Source: Pseudoalteromonas flavipulchra NCIMB 2033 = ATCC BAA-314 (GTDB lineage: Bacteria > Pseudomonadota > Gammaproteobacteria > Enterobacterales > Alteromonadaceae). Taken from it: DNA of 64,000 bases. The translations under genes and the position numbers were made by a program. Below are positions 37,708-46,538 of this stretch, one piece after another. How positions within the stretch are numbered: position 1 is the first letter of the stretch; each line of letters begins with the position of its first letter. Under the pieces are notes generated by a model. That model was not told where the DNA came from and ran no database searches. It saw only the letters and a list, made by a program, of their open reading frames with translations. The DNA is taken from contig JWIH01000012.1 of assembly GCA_000814665.1 (NCBI GenBank), positions 1 to 64,000 on the forward strand, given 5' to 3'.

Positions 37708-37905
37708 ATGCTGTCATTATCACTATTTTTACTACTCGCAAACTTGCTCATTGCGTATCAATGTTACCGCTATGCCAACACTAAAGGGTATCCGGTAAAA
37801 TTGTTCACAGGGCTCGGTTTGCTACCCTACTTTAATCTAGTGGTTTGGGTTTACTTACTCTTTTTACCAAATTTAACTACTGCAAAAAATATAGAGCAGG
37901 CTTAA
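37708..37905 (+). CDS. Small inner-membrane protein, two transmembrane helices
   Basis: A 65-residue protein with two hydrophobic segments (about residues 2-17 and 33-53) joined by a short basic loop (RYANTKGYPVK), so both termini probably face the same side. AAGGGGT precedes ATG 37708, and a strong terminator follows, so it is a genuine single-gene unit. I recognise no family. Similar tiny proteins often modulate a larger membrane complex, but nothing here points to a partner. Confidence 0.65.
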   Translation: MLSLSLFLLLANLLIAYQCYRYANTKGYPVKLFTGLGLLPYFNLVVWVYLLFLPNLTTAKNIEQA

Positions 37906-37951
37906 TACAAGCAAGTGTAGTTCCTTTACAAGTGTAAGTTCCTTTATAAAT

Positions 37952-37979
37952 AAAACAGCATGTAATCATGCTGTTTTTT
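37952..37979 (+). terminator. Intrinsic terminator after the small membrane protein gene
   Basis: AAAACAGCATG (37952-37962), loop TAAT, CATGCTGTTTT (37967-37977), then TT. A perfect 11-bp stem. Just upstream, two near-identical copies of AAGTGTAGTTCCTTTA (37913-37948) form a short direct repeat. Confidence 0.9.
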
Positions 37980-38038
37980 GTGTCATCACTTTGCGCCCCT
38001 AACCTCAAAGAAACACTTTCACCCCAAGCTTAGATTAA

Positions 38039-38929
38039 CTAAAAGCGATAGCTAGTTACTGTCTCGGCTAGCTCTTTAGCCGTTTTCTCACCTTTAACAC
38101 ATTGCTGCACCAAGGATTTCGGATAAACAAATACCTGTTTATTGTTTGGATTGCTAAGCCCACTGTAAATAAAGCTTATATGCTCATTTCTAGGTAAACT
38201 TCTTAAACCCGCACCATAGTCGCATAAACTTCGGGCTAAGCTGGTTACTAGCATTTTTTCAAGCGCCTGTTGCTTTTCTGCTTTCTCTTTCGCGCGTTTG
38301 ACTCGAGAAGCCTCAAGGCTCGCTTTCAGCTTATCTTTCAGGTCTTTTAATTCCGAATCCTTAAGTGAAAGCTTCTCTATGCGCTTTTCAACTTCTCTCA
38401 ATGACTCCGTAAATTCTTTTACTTGATCATCACTTTCGTGCCTTTTCGCAAACTCCAGCTCCGCTTTTTGGCGTTCAAGCTCCCTCAATTGAATTCTATT
38501 CTCTCTTTCTTGTTCTACGGCTTCGCGGACCTTCTCAGCTCCTGCTCTCACCTTCTCAGCAGCATCCGAATAAGCTTGAGAAAAAGCTTCAGCTATTGGC
38601 TGTGAAATCTCGACCTCCGCAATGTCCATATCAAATTCCGGCAGTTCAAACTCCCCTATTGCAGCCACATCATCGAGATTGTCGATATGAGAGATCCACT
38701 CTAAACGGTGCCGACGTTTTAATGCCAGTTCAAACACAACTCCCTGATCTTTTAAATAATAGCCAGAAACACTACGAACTTGGTCTTGTGTGTCATGCTG
38801 TAATGCACTCATTAGTACCCGCTCAAAAATAGCAACCTCACGCTTTAGTGCTTCATCAACAACTTGGGCCTGAGCAAAGCTTGTAGCGATGGCTGCAACA
38901 GCGCCAAAACAAAGTGGAATTAACTTCAT
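38039..38929 (-). CDS. Exported coiled-coil protein of an ECF sigma operon
   Basis: A 296-residue protein with a signal peptide (MKLIPLCFGAVAAIATSFAQA). After a globular N-terminal part (about residues 23-115), residues about 118-240 form a long charged coiled coil (AAEKVRAGAEKVREAVEQER and similar), followed by a C-terminal part with two Cys (SLCDYG, VQQCVK). I recognise no family. Its start overlaps the anti-sigma gene stop by 4 bp (ATGA), so it is coupled to it. Likely a periplasmic sensor, effector or anti-sigma partner; this is inferred from position only. Confidence 0.7.
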   Translation of the reverse strand: MKLIPLCFGAVAAIATSFAQAQVVDEALKREVAIFERVLMSALQHDTQDQVRSVSGYYLKDQGVVFELALKRRHRLEWISHIDNLDDVAAIGEFELPEFDMDIAEVEISQPIAEAFSQAYSDAAEKVRAGAEKVREAVEQERENRIQLRELERQKAELEFAKRHESDDQVKEFTESLREVEKRIEKLSLKDSELKDLKDKLKASLEASRVKRAKEKAEKQQALEKMLVTSLARSLCDYGAGLRSLPRNEHISFIYSGLSNPNNKQVFVYPKSLVQQCVKGEKTAKELAETVTSYRF

Positions 38930-39498
38930 GGTTTACCTCGATACTGTGCTAAATTTTGTGTCGGTGTTTGCTCTACTTGCTCTGCCAATTCATTCAATTG
39001 CAGCCTAAGTAGGGCTTGATCTTGCGCTCTTTGTGCTTGGATCAGATCAACGAGATTATTCATTGCCAAACTGCGCTCTTTACGATTTTGTTCAACCACT
39101 TGCGTTGCTAACTTGGCAAGCGTAGCTTGATCTATTGGCTTAGTCTCATCAAGTTTTGCAAGCATGGCCTGCATAGCGCTTTGCTGCTGTGCCAGTTGTG
39201 TTTGTTGAACACTTAACTGCTTATTTAAGCCTAAGTTCTGTAACCAAAGTCCTGATACACCGAGCCCAACAACCAGCCAAGCAGCAACGGCAGCCACTGG
39301 CCAAGCGCGAGTTTGGTGCTGCAAAGTGAGCTGTGAGGGTGGCGCTTGCTCTTCGAATCTAGCGGCACGCTGTTGCCAAGTAGTGGCTGCACTCATCATT
39401 TCTCGATATTCACTATCTGCCTGAAGTTCGGCCAACTCTGCCTCAGACAGCACTTTGCCATCTAACCACTGCTCAAATAAGTGTGCTAATTTAGCCAT
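38926..39498 (-). CDS. Probable membrane anti-sigma factor
   Basis: A 190-residue single-pass protein. A cytoplasmic N-terminal part (about residues 1-64, acidic, with FEQWLDGKVLSEAELAEL) is followed by one TM helix (about 66-86) and a periplasmic, Gln-rich coiled-coil region. No ZAS zinc motif (HxxxCxxC) is visible. Position directly after an ECF sigma gene (8-bp overlap) and the topology are the basis for calling it an anti-sigma factor. The coiled-coil periplasmic part could pair with the coiled-coil product of the next gene. Confidence 0.7.
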   Translation of the reverse strand: MAKLAHLFEQWLDGKVLSEAELAELQADSEYREMMSAATTWQQRAARFEEQAPPSQLTLQHQTRAWPVAAVAAWLVVGLGVSGLWLQNLGLNKQLSVQQTQLAQQQSAMQAMLAKLDETKPIDQATLAKLATQVVEQNRKERSLAMNNLVDLIQAQRAQDQALLRLQLNELAEQVEQTPTQNLAQYRGKP

Positions 39499-40039
39499 GA
39501 TTTTGCACCTCTAGTTGCCCTTTCATCTTACCTAACGCACTGTATAGCCTAGCCTTCACTGTATTACTTGATAACTCAAGCTGCAGCGCAATTTCATCAA
39601 AGGTGTAATGCTGGAAAAACTTTAGCTCCACGACAATGCGCTGCTCAAATGGTAGTTGTTTCAGCGCGATATATATCTCTTCATTACTTTGTTGTTGCGC
39701 TATTTTGCTGTCAGGTCCGTGTTGCGGCGTCTCAGGTTCTTTACCTTCAATCGATTCAAACTTATGTTTTCGCATGTGATCCACTATCCTTGCATGGGTG
39801 ATTTTAAATACCCAAGTCGAGAACTTAGCATCACCATTAAAGGTATGCAGATTTCGATACATACTTAAAAATACATCTTGAGCAATATCTAGCGCGTCTT
39901 GCGGATTACCAACCAGCCTCAAACATTGGTTATACACACGACTATGATGCTGGGCGCAAAGCTTTGACCATGCTCCTTGATTACCTTGCAGTGCTCTTTT
40001 TATTAATTGTTTTTCGCTATTAAAAAACACGCAGTTCAC
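39491..40039 (-). CDS. ECF-type RNA polymerase sigma factor
   Basis: A 182-residue sigma-70-family protein with regions 2 and 4 only. Region 2 (about residues 25-95) has DALDIAQDVFLSMYRNLHTF and FSTWVFKITHARIVDHMRK; region 4 (about 125-178) has LPFEQRIVVELKFFQHYTFD followed by a helix-turn-helix, LSSNTVKARLYSALGKMK. First gene of a three-gene operon with overlapping reading frames. The stimulus and regulon are unknown; autoregulation is likely, since a candidate ECF-type promoter lies upstream. Confidence 0.92.
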   Translation of the reverse strand: MNCVFFNSEKQLIKRALQGNQGAWSKLCAQHHSRVYNQCLRLVGNPQDALDIAQDVFLSMYRNLHTFNGDAKFSTWVFKITHARIVDHMRKHKFESIEGKEPETPQHGPDSKIAQQQSNEEIYIALKQLPFEQRIVVELKFFQHYTFDEIALQLELSSNTVKARLYSALGKMKGQLEVQNHG

Positions 40040-40063
40040 TCATCCAATCTACTCACTAACTAT

Positions 40064-40093
40064 TAATCGTAGCGGGCGCAAAAAAAGTTGTTC
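40064..40093 (-). promoter_or_regulatory. Candidate ECF-type promoter of the sigma operon
   Basis: Minus strand GAACAAC (40093-40087), a 17-bp spacer, then CGATTA (40069-40064). GAAC-type -35 and CG-containing -10 elements are common in ECF sigma promoters, which are usually autoregulated. The match is short, so confidence is low. Confidence 0.3.
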
Positions 40094-40111
40094 AGACGGG
40101 AAAATTTTTTG

Positions 40112-40135
40112 AAAAAAAAGCACCGTTAAGGTGCT
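40112..40135 (-). terminator. Intrinsic terminator of oxyR
   Basis: Minus strand AGCACC, loop TTAAC, GGTGCT, then a run of eight T. A 6-bp stem, 14 bp after the oxyR stop, separating it from the sigma operon. Confidence 0.85.
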
Positions 40136-40148
40136 GCTTTCGTCATCA

Positions 40149-41060
40149 TTACTGCGACTGACATTGGCCACTGATGTAGCCACCAACAAAGTCGCTAAAC
40201 AGTCTAAAATCTCTGATCCGCCCGGTAGTACGACGCCAGATCAAGCCAATCTCACGATATGCATGATCTTGTGGTGGCATAGCCACTAAAGGTTTACCTT
40301 CCAAAATCCCAGCATTGATCGCCATTTGAGGTAAAAACGTTACGCCATTTTTATATTCCACCATACTTAATAAAGTATGTAGGTTTGCCGCCTCGAATGG
40401 ATTAATGCACGCGCTACGGTTCAGGTGACAAGCGCTAAGAGCATGCCCCGTCATACAGTGCTCTTTTTCGAGTAAAAATACACTTTGCTCAGGTAACAGG
40501 TTAAAGTCCTCTATCGGCTCTGGTACGCTGTACTCTGTATGGCGAACCAAACTAAAATGATCTTTTGCAAGTACCTGTGTATGAAACTTATCGGTTCTAT
40601 ATGGCAGCGCCAACATGGCCATATCAATATGCCCATGCTCTAACTTATCCAGTAAGTTATCACTGGTATCTTCAACCAGTACCAAATTAAGCGCTGCAAA
40701 TTCTTTTTTGCACGCCTGATAAAGTGGCGCGGCAATAAAACTCGCAATAGTGGGAATGATCCCTAACGTCAACTTGCCAGATAATGGATTTTTATAGCTT
40801 TTAGTCAGCTCTTTAACGCTCATGGTGTCGTCGATAATTTTCCGCGCTCGTTCAACCACTTCCTCACCAATATCGGTAAACATTAGGCTGCGATTTTCGC
40901 GTTCAATTAGCTGACATCCTAATGTCTCTTCAAGGTTTTGTATCGCGCTACTTAGCGTCGATTGACCAATAAAGCATGCTTCCGCTGCACGACCAAAATG
41001 TTGGTGCTGATGCACCGCAAGCAGGTATTGTAGTTGTTTGATACTAGGTAAATTCGTCAC
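40149..41060 (-). CDS. oxyR: Hydrogen peroxide-responsive LysR-type regulator OxyR
   Basis: A 303-residue LysR-family regulator: a winged helix at the N-terminus (FGRAAEACFIGQSTLSSAIQ, about residues 22-41), then a two-lobe sensor domain. The sensor carries two Cys at about residues 202 and 211 in LEKEHCMTGHALSAC, with the same nine-residue spacing as C199/C208 of E. coli OxyR, which form the regulatory disulphide on peroxide exposure. It lacks the extended C-terminus. Single-gene unit between pit and the ECF sigma operon; no katG or ahpC target is adjacent. Confidence 0.87.
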   Translation of the reverse strand: MTNLPSIKQLQYLLAVHQHQHFGRAAEACFIGQSTLSSAIQNLEETLGCQLIERENRSLMFTDIGEEVVERARKIIDDTMSVKELTKSYKNPLSGKLTLGIIPTIASFIAAPLYQACKKEFAALNLVLVEDTSDNLLDKLEHGHIDMAMLALPYRTDKFHTQVLAKDHFSLVRHTEYSVPEPIEDFNLLPEQSVFLLEKEHCMTGHALSACHLNRSACINPFEAANLHTLLSMVEYKNGVTFLPQMAINAGILEGKPLVAMPPQDHAYREIGLIWRRTTGRIRDFRLFSDFVGGYISGQCQSQ

Positions 41061-41092
41061 AAGCTTTACTCTTAATTTTCAACAGCACAAAT

Positions 41093-41128
41093 AAAAAGAC
41101 CCCAACACCAAAGGTGTTGAGATCTTTT
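41093..41128 (-). terminator. Intrinsic terminator of pit
   Basis: Minus strand AAAAGATCTCAACACC, loop TTT, GGTGTTGGGGTCTTTTT: a long stem with two mismatches and a terminal T run, 40 bp after the pit stop. Confidence 0.75.
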
Positions 41129-41168
41129 CAAGCTAAAAGTCTGTCTTTTTGAAAAGTGCGGTTTATTT

Positions 41169-42437
41169 TTATACGCCGAACACTAATCTCAAAATATAGA
41201 ATATAACAATAGCAAGGGCAGCACCAACTGGCAATGTAATTACCCAAGAAACTACGATGTTACGAATAACACCCATGTTTAATGCCGCAATACCACGTGC
41301 CATACCCACACCCAATACCGCACCAACTAAGGTTTGAGTTGTAGAGATTGGTAGGCCTGTGCCTGATGCGATTACTACTGTTGAAGCAGCAGCAAGTTCA
41401 GCTGCGAAACCACGGCTAGGAGTAAGATGCGTAATGCCTTCACCGATAGTCTTGATAACTTTCTTACCAAGGATCGCAAGACCCGCAACAATACCTAAAC
41501 CACCTAGTGGTAAGATCCACCAAGCTAGAGCCGCTTTCTTAGCAATTTCACCGTCGTTTTCAACAATGTTTACCACAGCAGCTAATGGACCAATTGCGTT
41601 AGCAACGTCATTCGAACCATGCGCGAATGCCATACAACATGCTGTTAGTACCATAAGGATAGCGAATACTTTTTCAACATTATTGAACTGCATTTGCTTG
41701 TCTGCATTGGGATCCATTTTCAGCTTAGAAATCGCAATCTTACCGATAATAGCAATGATAATAGCGATTCCGATAGCAAGCGCAAAACCTTCGAATGTGC
41801 CGAGCTTGATACCAATATGCTTAAGACCTTTTTTGATCGTAACCAAAGACATAACAAAGCCCGCTAGACCCATGTAAATAGGCACAAAGCGTTTGGCATT
41901 TTCTAATGGCTTATTGGTATCAAAAATGAGCTTTTGGGCACTCATAAAAATGAGATAAGCAATAAAGCCAGAGATGGCCGGGGTAACAATCCAGCTCCCA
42001 ACTATGCCTGCAACTTTACCCCATTGGATTGCTTCGCTGCCTACAGCAACTAGCGCAAAACCAATGATTGCACCAATGATTGAGTGCGTCGTAGATACAG
42101 GCCAACCTAACATTGAGGCCATCAATAACCAGCTACCCGCAGCAAAAAGTGCAGAGATCATTCCCAGTATCATCAGTTCAGGAATATCGATGAAAGGAGT
42201 AGAATCTATAATCCCTTTTCGGATCGTTGATGTTACCTCACCACCAGCAAGATAAGCACCAGCGAATTCGAAGATCATAGCAATGATAATTGCTTGTTTG
42301 ATGGTAAGTGCTTTTGAACCTACCGAAGTACCCATAGCATTCGCAACATCGTTTGCGCCAATACCATAAGCCATAAAGAAACCAACTGCTGCGGCAATTA
42401 AAACCAATACAGTGCCGTAGGATGCAATGATATCCAT
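41169..42437 (-). CDS. Inorganic phosphate transporter, PiT family
   Basis: A 422-residue membrane protein of the PiT family, a low-affinity, ion-coupled phosphate (metal-phosphate) carrier. The inverted duplicated signatures are clear: GANDVANAMGTSVGSKALT near residue 27 and GSNDVANAIGPLAAV near residue 275. About ten TM segments are visible. It is shorter than E. coli PitA (499) but normal for this clade. It follows the DUF47 gene by 36 bp, and this pairing is typical. Confidence 0.93.
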   Translation of the reverse strand: MDIIASYGTVLVLIAAAVGFFMAYGIGANDVANAMGTSVGSKALTIKQAIIIAMIFEFAGAYLAGGEVTSTIRKGIIDSTPFIDIPELMILGMISALFAAGSWLLMASMLGWPVSTTHSIIGAIIGFALVAVGSEAIQWGKVAGIVGSWIVTPAISGFIAYLIFMSAQKLIFDTNKPLENAKRFVPIYMGLAGFVMSLVTIKKGLKHIGIKLGTFEGFALAIGIAIIIAIIGKIAISKLKMDPNADKQMQFNNVEKVFAILMVLTACCMAFAHGSNDVANAIGPLAAVVNIVENDGEIAKKAALAWWILPLGGLGIVAGLAILGKKVIKTIGEGITHLTPSRGFAAELAAASTVVIASGTGLPISTTQTLVGAVLGVGMARGIAALNMGVIRNIVVSWVITLPVGAALAIVIFYILRLVFGV

Positions 42438-42473
42438 AAGAAACCTTACTTTATTTTAAAAGATCGATTTTTA

Positions 42474-43151
42474 TTAACGAGCTAACATCAGCTCAAGACG
42501 TGAACCAACGCGCTCTGCGATATCTGCAAGCCCACCGACCCATTCGATGATCTTGTATAAGAACATCGCATCAATTGGGTTAAGCTCGCTTTCAACAGCG
42601 CGTAACTCTCGACGAATTTTAATTTGCATATCGTCGGTATCTTGCTCGATGGCATCAAGCTCAACTAGCATTTTTTCAACTAAAGTGACTTCACGGCCTC
42701 TAAAGCCTGTCTCAAGCAGTTCATCAAACTCATTAATCGCTTCTGATGCTTGTTTAGTTGCGTCCACACAACGAGTGACGTAAGCAAGAAAATCTTTTTG
42801 AATGGATTCAGGGATGACCATTTCACGACCGATAACGCGACCTGCGATATCTTTCGCTTTGTTGGCTATCTTATCTTGGTGGGTGATAAGTTCCAGTAAG
42901 TCAGTCCGTTCTACTGGCATGAATAAACCACGAGGCAAATGTAAGCGTACTTCACGCTTTAGTTCATCTGCTTCACGCTCTAGGTTGCGGATTTCAATGC
43001 GAATTGCATCCGCTTCTGTCCACTCCCCTTTGAAGACATGGTTAAAAAATGGGATCAAAGCCGCACTGGCTTGATGGACTATTTTTATATGCTCTTCAAT
43101 TGGCTTAATAGGAGATTTAGCAAATACTCCTAAAAACGCGTTACTAGGCAT
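42474..43151 (-). CDS. DUF47 / PhoU-like phosphate transport regulator (Pit accessory protein)
   Basis: A 225-residue, all-helical protein of the DUF47 (TIGR00153) family related to PhoU. The N-terminus NAFLGVFAKSPIKPIEEHI and the repeated Glu/Asp-rich helices (IRNLEREADELKREVRLHLP, LDAIEQDTDDMQIKIRREL) are typical; the acidic repeats probably bind metals. These proteins occur beside Pit transporters and are thought to modulate them. It forms a two-gene operon with pit. Confidence 0.9.
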   Translation of the reverse strand: MPSNAFLGVFAKSPIKPIEEHIKIVHQASAALIPFFNHVFKGEWTEADAIRIEIRNLEREADELKREVRLHLPRGLFMPVERTDLLELITHQDKIANKAKDIAGRVIGREMVIPESIQKDFLAYVTRCVDATKQASEAINEFDELLETGFRGREVTLVEKMLVELDAIEQDTDDMQIKIRRELRAVESELNPIDAMFLYKIIEWVGGLADIAERVGSRLELMLAR

Positions 43152-43258
43152 AACTGACCCTTAAATCATATTTGTATGCATGTGCAAAGTGTAATTTTAC
43201 AGCATTGAGCGCTGTTGTGAACGGTTTTATTGCAAGTTTAGATGAACTTACTATGAAA

Positions 43259-43279
43259 TTGCGCGCCGAAAGCGCGCAA
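43259..43279 (-). terminator. Hairpin after phoU, possible terminator
   Basis: TTGCGCGC, loop CGAAA, GCGCGCAA (43259-43279). The stem is strong, but the minus-strand tail (TTTCATAG) is only weakly T-rich. Confidence 0.5.
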
Positions 43280-43293
43280 CTAATTGATAAGCA

Positions 43294-43995
43294 TCACAAG
43301 GTTTTTGCGATATCTTCTTGAGATGTATGACGAATATCTTTGCCATTTACGAAATAAATGACATATTCCGCAATATTTTGACAACGATCGCCGATACGCT
43401 CTAATGAGCGCACAGACCAAATTAAATCCATTATTTTTGGAATAGAGCGTGGGTCTTCCATCATATAGGTCATAATTTGACGTGTTACTGCTTCGTATTC
43501 ACGGTCCACTTTGGCATCAGCTTTATGCACTTCAAATGCCTTTTGCGCGTCCATCCGAGCAAACGCATCGAGCACGTCATGTAGCATTTGTGACACTTGG
43601 CGACCCATATTGTCAATATTCACCAATAGATCTTGCTGATCTTTGGTAAACGAATCCAAGGCAACTTTAGCAATACGCTCCGCTTCGTCTCCGATACGTT
43701 CAAGATCTGCAATCGTTTTAGCGATGGCAACGACCAAACGTAAGTCACTGGCTGCAGGCTGTCTTTTGGCGATGATACGTGTACATTCTTCGTCAATATT
43801 CACTTCCATCGCATTGACTTTGTAATCGTTCTGACTGACCTTTTTCGCTTTTTCAGCATCATTGTGGTTAACCGCATCAAGCGCAGTGTTTAGTTGCTGC
43901 TCGACCAGTCCACCCATACTGAGTACGTGATTCCTCACGTTTTCTAGCTCTTCATTAAAGCGGCCAGAAATGTGCTTATTAATATTGTGTTCCAT
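43294..43995 (-). CDS. phoU: Phosphate signalling protein PhoU
   Basis: A 233-residue protein of two three-helix bundles that links the Pst transporter to the PhoR kinase and keeps the Pho regulon off when phosphate is plentiful. Motifs: HISGRFNEELENVRNHVLSM at the start, and DEECTRIIAKRQPAASDLR and RNIAEYVIYFV-type helices (here IAEYVIYFVNGKDIRH at the end). Last gene of pstC-pstA-pstB-phoU, 23 bp after pstB. Confidence 0.95.
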   Translation of the reverse strand: MEHNINKHISGRFNEELENVRNHVLSMGGLVEQQLNTALDAVNHNDAEKAKKVSQNDYKVNAMEVNIDEECTRIIAKRQPAASDLRLVVAIAKTIADLERIGDEAERIAKVALDSFTKDQQDLLVNIDNMGRQVSQMLHDVLDAFARMDAQKAFEVHKADAKVDREYEAVTRQIMTYMMEDPRSIPKIMDLIWSVRSLERIGDRCQNIAEYVIYFVNGKDIRHTSQEDIAKTL

Positions 43996-44018
43996 TATAT
44001 TCTCCTCGCAAGCTCGCC

Positions 44019-44846
44019 TTAACCGTAACGACCTGTAATATAGTCTTCTGTTTTCTTCTTAGACGGCGTGGTGAATAAGGTATTGGTATCTGCATACTCA
44101 ATTAACTCACCCATATACATAAACGCAGTTTGATCAGATACACGCGCAGCTTGTTGCATGTTATGTGTAACGATAACTACAGTATACTTGTTTTTCAGGT
44201 CGTTAATGAGTTCTTCGATAACCAATGTTGAAATCGGATCGAGTGCTGATGTTGGTTCATCAAGTAACAACACTTCTGGTTCAATCGCGATAGAGCGAGC
44301 AATCACCAAACGCTGCTGCTGACCACCAGATAAACCAAATGCACTGTCGTGAAGTCGGTCTTTTACTTCATCCCAAAGTGCGGCGCCGCGGAGTGACTTT
44401 TCAACCACTTCATCTAACTTGCGCTTATCCTTGATACCTTGCAGACGCAGACCATAAACCACATTCTCATAAATAGATTTAGGGAAAGGGTTTGGTCTTT
44501 GGAATACCATACCCACGTTACGGCGCAGTGCCGCAACATCTACGCTCTTGTCATAAATGTTCTGTCCTTGAAGGTTGATTTCTCCTTCAATACGACAGCT
44601 ATCAACAAGGTCGTTCATGCGGTTAATACAACGTAGTAACGTTGACTTACCACAACCTGATGGACCGATAAACGCGGTTACCTGCCCTTTTGGGATCAAC
44701 ATATTGACGTTACTAAGGGCTTGTTTATCACCATAGTAAAGATCTAGGTTTTTGATCTCTAGTGCGGTGAGTTCTGGACTTAAGTTTGCTAAATCAAGCT
44801 TGTTATTGCCGTTTGCTTGATTGACTTCTGGCGCTACTGTAATCAT
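44019..44846 (-). CDS. pstB: Phosphate ABC transporter ATP-binding protein PstB
   Basis: A 275-residue ABC ATPase energising phosphate import. Walker A is GPSGCGKST (about residues 57-65), the signature is [16 protein letters not shown] (about 166-181), Walker B is [14 protein letters not shown], and the H-loop is VTHNM. The ending [10 protein letters not shown] is typical of PstB. Located 27 bp after pstA. Confidence 0.97.
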   Translation of the reverse strand: MITVAPEVNQANGNNKLDLANLSPELTALEIKNLDLYYGDKQALSNVNMLIPKGQVTAFIGPSGCGKSTLLRCINRMNDLVDSCRIEGEINLQGQNIYDKSVDVAALRRNVGMVFQRPNPFPKSIYENVVYGLRLQGIKDKRKLDEVVEKSLRGAALWDEVKDRLHDSAFGLSGGQQQRLVIARSIAIEPEVLLLDEPTSALDPISTLVIEELINDLKNKYTVVIVTHNMQQAARVSDQTAFMYMGELIEYADTNTLFTTPSKKKTEDYITGRYG

Positions 44847-44873
44847 GTTTTTACCTATTAAAAATCTTTACTA

Positions 44874-46523
44874 TTAATGCTCTAACGATCTGAATTTTTC
44901 GCGTAAGTGGTTACGAATACCAATCGCTGTGATATTCAGTGCAATAATCACCGTAACCAGTAGGAACGCGGTTGCATAAACCAAAGGTCTAGCAGCTTCA
45001 ACATTCGGGCTTTGGAAGCCAACATCATAAATATGGAATCCTAAGTGCATAAACTTACGATCCAAGTGAATATAGGGGAAGTTTCCGTCTAGCGGTAGGG
45101 TTGGTGCCATTTTTACTACACCAACCAGCATTAGAGGAGCTACCTCACCCGCGGCACGCGCAACAGCAAGAATAAGACCTGTCATAATTGCAGGGCTTGC
45201 CATTGGTACAATGATCCGCCATAGGGTTTCTGCTTGAGTTGCACCAAGCGCAAGTGAACCATGACGCACTGAGCTTGGGATCCGAGACAGACCTTCTTCC
45301 GTGGATACAATAACCACTGGCAAAGTAAGGATAGCAAGTGTAAGTGCAGACCAAATCACCCCTGGTGTACCAAATACAGGACTTGGCGCAGCCTCAGGGT
45401 AGAAAAGTTCGTCAATTGACCCACCTAGCATATAAACGAAGAATCCTAAACCAAACACCCCATATACAATGGATGGAACACCTGCAAGGTTGATCACCGC
45501 GATACGGATCATCTTAGTCACAGCGTTCTTTGCTGCATATTCATGGAGATAAATCGCGGCAATAACACCGAATGGTGTCACGATCACCGCCATCAGCATA
45601 ACCATAAATACCGTACCAAAGATTGCAGGGAATACCCCACCTTCGGTGTTTGCTTCACGCGGGTCATCACTCACAAACTTGCTGATTTGCACTAAGTAGT
45701 GACCTACTTTGGCAAAAAAGCCCATGTCATTTGGAAACCAAACGTCCAACACTTGGTACAGAGGCAAAGTCACTTCTTCACCACGCATATCACGCACCAC
45801 AACTTGGTCACGCTTAGCCTGTTTTCTTAGCTCAAATAAACGCTTTTCGAAGACTTTGTAATCTTCGCGTAGCTCAGCACGGCGTGCATTTAACTCTGCT
45901 AACTTTTCCTCTGTCAGGTCATTATCAAGTTGATACGACTTTTCTTTTAAACGTAGACGTTCAAGCTCATAGTTAATGTGCCCGATTTCGCTATTTTGTA
46001 GATCAAGCGCTTCGTCATTAAGGTCAACGGCGCGTTCAACAAGCTCATGTAGCCTTTCAATCGGCTGATCAGTTACTACTTTACCGTCTTCTAAAACGCG
46101 AGCAACATAGCCATAGAAATTACCATTTTTACTACGCTCAAATACCGCTAATTCCGCTGGTGTAGACTGGCTTTTAATATCTGTTGATAATACCCAACGG
46201 AAATCAAGTTCTACATATTCACGGTTACCCGTTTTAACGAGCAACCGCTCGATTTGCTCACTGTTGTAACCGGAAAGGTCGAATCCAGCCGCTTCAAGGC
46301 GAGATTTTGGTACCATCTCGCGGTCGTATATTTCACCAATAACGGTCTGCTTGGCAACTGAACCGTCGAGATGCATCTCAACAACTTGAGACGGCCAAAA
46401 GAAGCTCAGTCCTTTCCACGCTATCATCGCAAGTAGTCCAATTACTGAAATCAAACTAATACTGACCGCGCCACCTGTCATCCAGATCCACGGAGAACCT
46501 GACTTAAACCACTGTTTTACCAT
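44874..46523 (-). CDS. pstA: Phosphate ABC transporter permease PstA, long form
   Basis: A 549-residue permease, nearly twice the E. coli length. TM1 (about residues 13-36) is followed by a 230-residue extracytoplasmic insertion with a coiled coil (about 165-235, rich in Glu, Lys and Leu). The conserved C-terminal permease domain of about six TM segments includes the EAA-like loop SVRHGSLALGATQAETLWRI. Long PstA forms occur in other gammaproteobacteria such as Pseudomonas; the role of the insertion is unknown. It starts 15 bp after pstC. Confidence 0.93.
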   Translation of the reverse strand: MVKQWFKSGSPWIWMTGGAVSISLISVIGLLAMIAWKGLSFFWPSQVVEMHLDGSVAKQTVIGEIYDREMVPKSRLEAAGFDLSGYNSEQIERLLVKTGNREYVELDFRWVLSTDIKSQSTPAELAVFERSKNGNFYGYVARVLEDGKVVTDQPIERLHELVERAVDLNDEALDLQNSEIGHINYELERLRLKEKSYQLDNDLTEEKLAELNARRAELREDYKVFEKRLFELRKQAKRDQVVVRDMRGEEVTLPLYQVLDVWFPNDMGFFAKVGHYLVQISKFVSDDPREANTEGGVFPAIFGTVFMVMLMAVIVTPFGVIAAIYLHEYAAKNAVTKMIRIAVINLAGVPSIVYGVFGLGFFVYMLGGSIDELFYPEAAPSPVFGTPGVIWSALTLAILTLPVVIVSTEEGLSRIPSSVRHGSLALGATQAETLWRIIVPMASPAIMTGLILAVARAAGEVAPLMLVGVVKMAPTLPLDGNFPYIHLDRKFMHLGFHIYDVGFQSPNVEAARPLVYATAFLLVTVIIALNITAIGIRNHLREKFRSLEH

Positions 46524-46538
46524 GTCATGTCACTCCAA

